A stretch of DNA of 49,662 nucleotides from CAMLIZ01 sp040758375 (GTDB lineage Bacteria > Pseudomonadota > Gammaproteobacteria > Burkholderiales > Burkholderiaceae_C): assembly GCA_040758375.1 (NCBI GenBank), contig JBFLWE010000037.1, positions 1-49,662 on the forward strand. Direction: 5' to 3'. Shown in pieces: positions 44,097-49,662 of the stretch. Within the stretch, counting starts at the first letter, position 1. Each line of letters opens with the position of its first letter. The position numbers and the translations under genes are program-made. The notes below the pieces were generated by a model. That model did no database searches. It saw only the letters and a program-made list of their open reading frames with translations, and was not told the DNA's origin.

Positions 44097-44828
44097 ATGG
44101 AAGGCTTCGCCCGTTTCTGGTCGGCCAGCGACGGCATCAGCCGCACGGTGGCCCTGTTGCTGCTGGGCATGTCCATCAGCGCCTGGGTGGTGATCCTGTG
44201 GAAGAGCTGGGTGCTGCACCGCGCCGGTCGCGACATCGAGCGCGGCATCGGCGCCTTCTGGAGCGCGGCCTCGCTCGACGAAGGCCGCGAACGGCTGGCC
44301 CGGCTCGACCGCGAGCAGGTCGTGCACCCGCTGCTGGCCGCCGCGACCAGCGAGCCCGGCGCCGGCACACTGGCCACCAGCAGCCACCTCGAATCGCAGC
44401 TCACGCGCCGCCTGCGCGACGCGCTGCACCGCTCGCTGCACCACCTGCAGTTCGGCCAGGTGCTGCTGGCCTCGATCGGCAGCACCGCGCCTTTCGTCGG
44501 CCTGTTCGGCACGGTCTGGGGCATCTACCACGCGCTGGTGGCCATCACCGGCACCGGCAGCCTGACCGTGGAGCGCATTGCCGGCCCGGTGGGCGAGGCG
44601 CTGATCATGACCGCCGCCGGCCTGGCGGTGGCGATCCCCGCGGTGCTGGCCTACAACGTGTTCGGCAAGTGGGTGGGCCGCTGTGAAGCCGAGCTGGAGG
44701 GGTTTGCGCACGACTTGCGCGAAATGATCTTGGCCCACCCCCGCAGCGCTTTCGGCGCTTCCCCCGCGAGGGGGCGACGCGAGCAGACCGGCGAAGCCGG
44801 ATCTGCCGCGTCTGCTGGGCTGGACTGA
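44097..44828 (+). CDS. exbB: ExbB/TolQ/MotA-type proton channel protein
   Basis: A 243-aa inner-membrane protein of the proton-motive-force transducer family with three helices: about 16-38, 124-146 and 171-193 (GSTAPFVGLFGTVWGIYHAL; LIMTAAGLAVAIPAVLAYNVF). These are the ExbB/TolQ hallmarks. The C-terminal 30 residues (AHPRSAFGASPARGRREQTG and onward) are not like the family and are encoded by dispersed repeat copy A. It is followed by exbD at 44838. No tonB is nearby. Confidence 0.9.
   Translation: MEGFARFWSASDGISRTVALLLLGMSISAWVVILWKSWVLHRAGRDIERGIGAFWSAASLDEGRERLARLDREQVVHPLLAAATSEPGAGTLATSSHLESQLTRRLRDALHRSLHHLQFGQVLLASIGSTAPFVGLFGTVWGIYHALVAITGTGSLTVERIAGPVGEALIMTAAGLAVAIPAVLAYNVFGKWVGRCEAELEGFAHDLREMILAHPRSAFGASPARGRREQTGEAGSAASAGLD
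44733..44822 (+). repeat. dispersed hairpin repeat, copy A, read as the ExbB C-terminus
   Basis: Contains GCCCACCCCC, AGCGC...GGCGCT, CCCCC-GCGA-GGGGG, CCGGC-GAA-GCCGG, GATCTGCCGCG and GCTGGGCTG. Copies B and C share the block order. It ends 6 bp before the exbB stop end (44828). Confidence 0.75.
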
Positions 44829-44837
44829 AGTACGGCC

Positions 44838-45269
44838 ATGGCCTTCGGTCGCCTCGAACGCAGCTCCGGCCCGCGGCCGATGAGCGACATCAACATGACG
44901 CCGTTGATCGACGTGATGCTGGTGCTGCTGGTGATCTTCATGGTCACGGCGCCGCTGATGACTTCGAGCTTGAAGCTCGACCTGCCGCAGTCCGAAGCCG
45001 CGCAACCCAGCGACGCGCCTCAGTTCCTGGCGCTGGCAATCGACTCGCAAGGGCGGCTGTTCCTCGCCGACGAGCCGCTGGGCCAGCAGGTGTTCATCGC
45101 CCGCCTCAACGCGGCCGGCAAGGCCAACCCGCAGACCGAAGTGCAGCTGCGCGCCGACAAGAACGTGCCCTACGGGCGCGTGGCCGAGGTGCTGGGCTGG
45201 GTGCAGCAGGCGGGCTTGTCGCGCATCGGCTTCATCACCGAAGTGCCACAGCCGCCACCGGCGCGCTGA
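44838..45269 (+). CDS. exbD: ExbD/TolR biopolymer transport protein
   Basis: A 143-aa partner of ExbB, with one N-terminal membrane helix (about 22-42). MSDINMTPLIDVMLVLLVIFMV carries the conserved Asp essential for proton movement. The remainder is a periplasmic domain. It begins 9 bp after exbB. It may energise an unlinked TonB or TolA-like protein. Confidence 0.93.
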   Translation: MAFGRLERSSGPRPMSDINMTPLIDVMLVLLVIFMVTAPLMTSSLKLDLPQSEAAQPSDAPQFLALAIDSQGRLFLADEPLGQQVFIARLNAAGKANPQTEVQLRADKNVPYGRVAEVLGWVQQAGLSRIGFITEVPQPPPAR

Positions 45270-45294
45270 GCCTTTCGACGCGACCTCGGCTTCT

Positions 45295-45300
45295 ACAATC
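45295..45300 (+). promoter_or_regulatory. candidate -10 box for leuS (leaderless)
   Basis: TACAAT lies 6 nt before the ATG at 45307, with no Shine-Dalgarno sequence between. It repeats the arrangement seen before speD and the GST gene and is the best match to consensus among them. Confidence 0.45.
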
Positions 45301-45306
45301 CGGGGC

Positions 45307-47937
45307 ATGAATCCCAAGTACGTCCCCGCCGAAGTCGAGTCGGCCGCCCAGGCCGCCTGGACCGCCCGCGACGCCTACCGCGTCACCGAGGATCCGAAGA
45401 AGAAAAAGTTCTACGCCTGCTCGATGCTGCCCTACCCCAGCGGCAAGCTGCACATGGGGCATGTGCGCAACTACACGATCAACGACATGTTGACGCGTTA
45501 CCTGCGCATGAACGGCTACAACGTGCTCATGCCCATGGGATGGGACGCCTTCGGCCTGCCGGCCGAGAACGCGGCGATGAAGAACAAGGTGCCGCCGGCG
45601 AAGTGGACCTACGACAACATCGCCACCATGAAGGGCCAGATGCAGGCGATGGGCCTGGCCATCGACTGGAGCCGCGAGGTCGCCACCTGCTCGCCCGAGT
45701 ACTACAAGTGGAACCAGTGGCTGTTCCTGAAGATGCTGGAAGCCGGCATCGCCGAACGCCGCACGCAGGTGGTCAACTGGGACCCGGTGGACCAGACCGT
45801 GCTGGCCAACGAGCAGGTGATCGACGGCCGCGGCTGGCGCTCCGGCGCGCTGGTGGAAAAGCGCGAGATCCCCGGCTACTACCTCAAGATCACCGGCTAC
45901 GCCGAAGAGCTGCTGGCGCATGTGCAGCAGCACCTGCCCGGTTGGCCCGAGCGCGTGAAGCTGATGCAGGAAAACTGGATCGGCAAGAGCGAGGGCGTGC
46001 GCTTCGCGTTCCCGCACGAGATCCGTGGCGACGACGGCCGGCTCATCGGCGACGGCAAGCTGTACGTGTTCACCACGCGCGCCGACACGATCATGGGCGT
46101 GACCTTCTGCGCCGTGGCGCCGGAGCACCCGATCGCGCTGCACGCGGCGCAGTCGAACCCGCAGCTGGCCGCCTTCATCGAGCAGTGCAAGCAAGGCGGC
46201 ACCACCGAGGCCGAGCTGGCCACGAAGGAAAAGGAAGGCCTGCCCACGGGCCTGTTCGTCACGCACCCGCTGACGCAGGCGCAGGTGCCGGTGTGGGTGG
46301 GCAACTACGTGCTGATGGGCTATGGCGACGGCGCCGTGATGGGCGTGCCGGGACATGACGAGCGCGACTTCGCGTTCGCCAAGAAGTACGGCCTGGCCAT
46401 CCGGCAGGTGATCGCGGTGCCAGGCGAAAGCTTCACGCTGCAGGGCTGGCAGGAGTGGTACGCCGACAAGCAGCGCGGCGTGACCGTCCACTCCGGCAAG
46501 TACGACGGTCTGGGCTACCAGGCCGCCGTGGATGCGGTGGCCGCCGACCTGATCGCGATGGGCCTGGGCGAGAAGAAGACCACCTGGCGCCTGCGCGACT
46601 GGGGCATCAGCCGCCAGCGCTACTGGGGCACGCCCATCCCCATCATCCACTGCGACGACTGCGGCAGCGTGCCGGTGCCCGAAAAGGACTTGCCGGTGGT
46701 GCTGCCCGAGGACCTGATCCCCGACGGCTCGGGCAACCCGCTGAACAAGTGCCAGGCCTTCCTGAAGGTCGATTGCCCCCGATGCGGCAAGCCGGCGCAG
46801 CGCGAGACCGACACGATGGACACCTTCGTGGATTCGTCGTGGTACTTCATGCGCTACTGCGACCCCAAGCGCGACGACGCGATGGTGGCCGAGGGCACAC
46901 GGTACTGGATGCCGATGGACCAGTACATCGGCGGCATCGAACACGCCATCCTGCACCTGCTGTACGCGCGCTTCTGGACCAAGGTGATGCGCGACCTGAA
47001 GCTGGTGCAGGTGGACGAGCCCTTCGTGAAGCTGCTCACGCAGGGCATGGTGCTGAACCACATCTACTCGCGCCGCACGCCGCAAGGCGGCATCGAGTAC
47101 TTCTGGCCGCAGGACGTGGACAACGTGTTCGACGAACACGGCAAGATCGTCGGCGCCAAGTTGAAGAGCGACGGCTCGGCCGTGACCTACGAAGGCGTGG
47201 GCACGATGTCGAAGTCGAAGAACAACGGCGTCGATCCGCAAACCCTGATCGAGCAGTACGGCGCCGACACCGCGCGCCTGTTCGTGATGTTCGCCTCGCC
47301 GCCGGAGCAGACGCTGGAGTGGAACGACGCCGGCGTGGAGGGTGCCCACCGCTTCCTGCGCCGCGTGTGGGGTTTCGCGCAGAAGCACGAGGCCGCGCTG
47401 CGTGCGGCCGGCGCGGTCGAAGGCGGCCTGAACGCCGAAGCCAAGGCGCTGCGCCGCGAAGTGCACAGCGTGCTGAGGCAGGTGAGCTACGACTACGAGC
47501 GCATGCAGTACAACACCGTGGTCTCCGGTGCGATGAAGCTGCTCAACGCGCTGGAAGACTTCAAGCCCGACGGCAGCGCCGGCGCCGACGCGGTGCTGCG
47601 CGAAGGCTTCTCGGTGCTGCTGCGCGCGCTGTACCCGGCCTGCCCGCACATCGGCTGCGTGCTGTGGCGCGAGCTCGGCTACGCCGCGCAGCACGGCGAC
47701 CTGCTCGACGCGCCCTGGCCGCAGGTGGACGAGGCCGCGCTGCAGCAAGACGAGATCGAGCTGGTGCTGCAGGTCAACGGCAAGCACCGCGGCGCGATCA
47801 AGGTGCCGGCGGCAGCCGACAAGGCAGCGATCGAGGCGGCCGCGCTGGCGGCGCCGGAGTTCGCCAAGTTCGCCGAGGGCAAGGCGGCGAAGAAGGTCAT
47901 CGTCGTGCCCGGGCGGCTGGTGAATGTGGTCGTCTGA
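45307..47937 (+). CDS. leuS: leucyl-tRNA synthetase
   Basis: An 876-aa class I synthetase of usual length. The HIGH motif is HMGH at 49-52 (PYPSGKLHMGHVRNYT). The editing domain (about 220-420) contains TRADTIMGVTFCAVAPEHP and the conserved Asp in PGHDERD. The KMSKS loop reads TMSKS at 633-637, which I think is common in related betaproteobacteria but differs from the first Lys of the E. coli sequence. It has an apparent leaderless promoter; LptE begins inside its 3' end (14-bp overlap). Confidence 0.96.
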   Translation: MNPKYVPAEVESAAQAAWTARDAYRVTEDPKKKKFYACSMLPYPSGKLHMGHVRNYTINDMLTRYLRMNGYNVLMPMGWDAFGLPAENAAMKNKVPPAKWTYDNIATMKGQMQAMGLAIDWSREVATCSPEYYKWNQWLFLKMLEAGIAERRTQVVNWDPVDQTVLANEQVIDGRGWRSGALVEKREIPGYYLKITGYAEELLAHVQQHLPGWPERVKLMQENWIGKSEGVRFAFPHEIRGDDGRLIGDGKLYVFTTRADTIMGVTFCAVAPEHPIALHAAQSNPQLAAFIEQCKQGGTTEAELATKEKEGLPTGLFVTHPLTQAQVPVWVGNYVLMGYGDGAVMGVPGHDERDFAFAKKYGLAIRQVIAVPGESFTLQGWQEWYADKQRGVTVHSGKYDGLGYQAAVDAVAADLIAMGLGEKKTTWRLRDWGISRQRYWGTPIPIIHCDDCGSVPVPEKDLPVVLPEDLIPDGSGNPLNKCQAFLKVDCPRCGKPAQRETDTMDTFVDSSWYFMRYCDPKRDDAMVAEGTRYWMPMDQYIGGIEHAILHLLYARFWTKVMRDLKLVQVDEPFVKLLTQGMVLNHIYSRRTPQGGIEYFWPQDVDNVFDEHGKIVGAKLKSDGSAVTYEGVGTMSKSKNNGVDPQTLIEQYGADTARLFVMFASPPEQTLEWNDAGVEGAHRFLRRVWGFAQKHEAALRAAGAVEGGLNAEAKALRREVHSVLRQVSYDYERMQYNTVVSGAMKLLNALEDFKPDGSAGADAVLREGFSVLLRALYPACPHIGCVLWRELGYAAQHGDLLDAPWPQVDEAALQQDEIELVLQVNGKHRGAIKVPAAADKAAIEAAALAAPEFAKFAEGKAAKKVIVVPGRLVNVVV

Positions 47938-48424
47938 TCGCTCCGCGCGCCGGCTGCTGCTCGCCGCCGGTGGCGCGGCGCTGCTCGCCGGCTGTGGCTT
48001 CGAGCTGCGCAAGCCGCCGCAGATGGCCTTTCGCGCCGTGCTGCTGCAAGGCTTCGACGCACGATCGCCCATGGCCGAGGAGCTGCGGCGCTCGCTGGCC
48101 AGCGTGACGCAGGTGGTCACGAACCCTGCCGACGCACAGGTGGTGCTGGAGTCGCTGGCCGACACGCGCGAGCGCTCGGTCGTGGCCTCCACCGCCGCCG
48201 GCCAGGTGCGCGAGCTGCAACTGCGCGTGCGCTTCCGTTTTCGGGTGATCACGCCGTCCGGGCGTGAACTGCTGCCGCCCGACGAGTTGGTGCAGTCGCG
48301 TGACATGAGCTACAACGAGACCAATGCGCTGGCCAAGGAGCACGAGGAGAGCCAGCTCTACCGCGCGATGCAAAGCGACATCGTCGCGCAGGTGATGCGG
48401 CGCCTGTCCGCCGCCAAACCCTGA
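47924..48424 (+). CDS. lptE: LPS-assembly lipoprotein LptE
   Basis: A 166-aa outer-membrane lipoprotein with the lipobox LLAGC and CGFELRKPP following, the usual LptE start. It plugs the LptD barrel in lipopolysaccharide export. ATG 47924 lies inside leuS, with a 14-bp overlap and coupled translation. It is followed by holA, as in most proteobacteria. Confidence 0.93.
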   Translation: MWSSDRSARRLLLAAGGAALLAGCGFELRKPPQMAFRAVLLQGFDARSPMAEELRRSLASVTQVVTNPADAQVVLESLADTRERSVVASTAAGQVRELQLRVRFRFRVITPSGRELLPPDELVQSRDMSYNETNALAKEHEESQLYRAMQSDIVAQVMRRLSAAKP

Positions 48425-48438
48425 GGACCGTTCCGCCG

Positions 48439-49524
48439 ATGCAACTGCGCCCCGACCAGCTCAGCGCTCATCTGGCCAAGGGCCTGAAGCCCGTGTACAC
48501 GATCCATGGCGACGAGCCGCTGCTGGCGCAGGAGGCGGCCGATGCCTTGCGCGCCGCAGCGCGCGCGGCCGGCTATGCCGAGCGCAAGGTGTTCACGGTC
48601 AGCGGCGCCCATTTCGACTGGAGTTCGCTGCTCGGCGCCGCGCAGGCCATGAGCCTGTTCGCCGACCGGCAGCTGATCGAGATCCGCATCCCTTCGGGCA
48701 AGCCGGGCAAGGAAGGCTCGGACGCGCTGCAGCGCTATTGCGAGGCGCTGTCGGAGGACACGATCACGCTCGTCCAGTGCCCCAAGCTCGACCGGCAGCA
48801 GCAGTCCAGCGCCTGGTTTGCCGCGCTCGACGCCGCCGGCGTCTCGCTGCGCATCGACCCGGTGGAGCGGCGTGCGCTGCCGCAGTGGATCGCGCAGCGC
48901 CTGGCGGCCCAAGGCCAGCGGGTCGCGGAGGGCGAGGCCGGACAGCAGACGCTGGCCTTCTTCGCCGACCGGGTGGAAGGCAACCTGCTGGCCGCGCACC
49001 AGGAGCTGCAGAAGCTGGCGCTGCTGTACCCGGCCGGCACGCTGAGCTTCGAACAGGTGGAGTCGGCCGTGCTCAACGTGGCGCGCTACGACGTGTTCCG
49101 CTTCGGCGAGGCGGTGCTGGCAGGCCAGGTGGCGCGCGCGCTGCGCATGCTCGACGGCCTGAAGGCCGAAGGCGAGGCGCCGGTGCTGGTGCACTGGACG
49201 CTGGCCGAAGACATCCGCACGCTCAAGCGCGTGAAAGACGCGGTGGACGGCGGCAAGCCGCTGCCGATGGCGCTGCGCGAGCAGCGCGTGTGGGGCGTGA
49301 AGGAAAAGCTCTTCGAACGCGTGCTGCCGGCCTTTCCCGACCATGCGCTGGCGCACCTGGTGGAAGCAGCACAAGTGTGTGACGGGCTGGTCAAGGGCCT
49401 GAAGCATCCCGGCTGGCCGCTCGATGCCTGGGAAGGCCTGAAACGGCTGGCGCTGCTGGTGATGCAGCACACCGCGCCCACCAGCGGGGTGCGCGGGACG
49501 CGCACGCTGGCGCTGAGCGCCTGA
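48439..49524 (+). CDS. holA: DNA polymerase III delta subunit
   Basis: A 361-aa clamp-loader subunit that opens the beta clamp. Recognisable regions are PVYTIHGDEPLLAQEAADAL near the N-terminus, the clamp-contact hydrophobics near AQAMSLFADRQLIEIR, and EGNLLAAHQELQKLALLYP in the lid region. It starts 14 bp after lptE with GAGGACCG upstream. Length is normal. Confidence 0.94.
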   Translation: MQLRPDQLSAHLAKGLKPVYTIHGDEPLLAQEAADALRAAARAAGYAERKVFTVSGAHFDWSSLLGAAQAMSLFADRQLIEIRIPSGKPGKEGSDALQRYCEALSEDTITLVQCPKLDRQQQSSAWFAALDAAGVSLRIDPVERRALPQWIAQRLAAQGQRVAEGEAGQQTLAFFADRVEGNLLAAHQELQKLALLYPAGTLSFEQVESAVLNVARYDVFRFGEAVLAGQVARALRMLDGLKAEGEAPVLVHWTLAEDIRTLKRVKDAVDGGKPLPMALREQRVWGVKEKLFERVLPAFPDHALAHLVEAAQVCDGLVKGLKHPGWPLDAWEGLKRLALLVMQHTAPTSGVRGTRTLALSA

Positions 49525-49623
49525 CCTGGTGTTGTTTCAGCCTAAATCCGGCAGTTGCCGCGAAGCGATGAGCTGATTCGCGAGCACTGGCGGGGACTTG
49601 CGCGGTCTTGGCACACTCACCCG

Positions 49624-49662
49624 ATGGGTGAAGCAAGACGCAAGGCGCTGGCGGCGCGGCAA
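49624..49662 (+). CDS. possible start of a gene cut by the window end
   Basis: ATG at 49624 opens a frame to the window edge giving MGEARRKALAARQ. MGEARR-type starts are common in small betaproteobacterial proteins of unknown function. Only 13 codons are visible and no strong ribosome site precedes, so the call is tentative. The 49525-49623 gap holds no feature I can defend. Confidence 0.35.
   Translation, partial: MGEARRKALAARQ

Noticed and set aside
45235..48306. 1023-codon minus-strand ORF antisense to leuS and lptE
   Set aside because: A shadow frame of GC-rich coding DNA. Its translation is His/Val/Gln-rich with no domain, while leuS in the opposite strand is complete.
49541..49560. 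Possible insertion-sequence end (CCTAAATCCGGCAGTTG)
   Set aside because: It felt familiar as an IS terminus, but no inverted partner, target duplication or transposase is visible.

Overview
The window is GC-rich chromosomal DNA (about 70% G+C by eye) from a betaproteobacterium, most likely a Burkholderiales member of the Rubrivivax/Leptothrix/Ideonella type. This rests on conserved gene orders: hpf-ptsN-hprK, fur divergent from bamE-dapB-exbB-exbD-leuS-lptE-holA, and yhdP divergent from glnE with a Nit-type hydrolase after yhdP. I found no rRNA, tRNA, CRISPR array, prophage or intact insertion sequence. Nearly all long ORFs antisense to the genes listed are GC-rich shadows. The organism call is inference; the gene order is read directly.

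Layout. 1-13 kb: speD-murU, an orphan lipoprotein, a histidine phosphatase, a Kv-beta-like aldo/keto reductase, a PAS-PAS-GGDEF diguanylate cyclase, two tandem Lrp/AsnC regulators, a DctB/DctD-type sensor/sigma54-activator pair, a TerC-type membrane protein, a glutathione transferase, a conserved hypothetical and an alpha/beta hydrolase. 13.1-20.2 kb: a compact minus-strand cluster of SPFH-SHOCT protein, zinc-ribbon DUF4178 protein, DUF350 membrane protein, membrane-anchored spermidine-synthase-like enzyme, Tat-type FAD oxidoreductase and orphan GltI-like binding protein. I regard it as the most interesting system here: a polyamine-chemistry and membrane-scaffold module. 20.2-26.6 kb: a UbiH-like monooxygenase, then a fructose-type ABC operon (frcB-frcC-frcA-ROK repressor) divergent from a PfkB fructokinase, with a near-perfect AT-rich palindrome between them. 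26.6-37.6 kb: Nit hydrolase, yhdP, glnE, an EamA transporter, a guanidinium-exporter-type SMR protein, a diiron protein, a candidate CCUCCUCCC-motif small RNA and a TonB-C-like periplasmic protein. 37.7-49.6 kb: HAD hydrolase and corA, then hpf, ptsN and hprK (ribosome hibernation and nitrogen-PTS control), a repeat tract, fur, and the bamE to holA block (outer-membrane assembly, lysine/peptidoglycan synthesis, energy transduction, translation, LPS export, replication).

Non-coding signals of note: three copies of a hairpin-rich dispersed repeat, two of which are read as protein (FrcC N-terminus, ExbB C-terminus); a separate tandem 100-bp repeat between hprK and fur; promoters whose -10 box lies 7-8 nt before the ATG (speD, GST, leuS), suggesting leaderless mRNAs; and several clear hairpin terminators.
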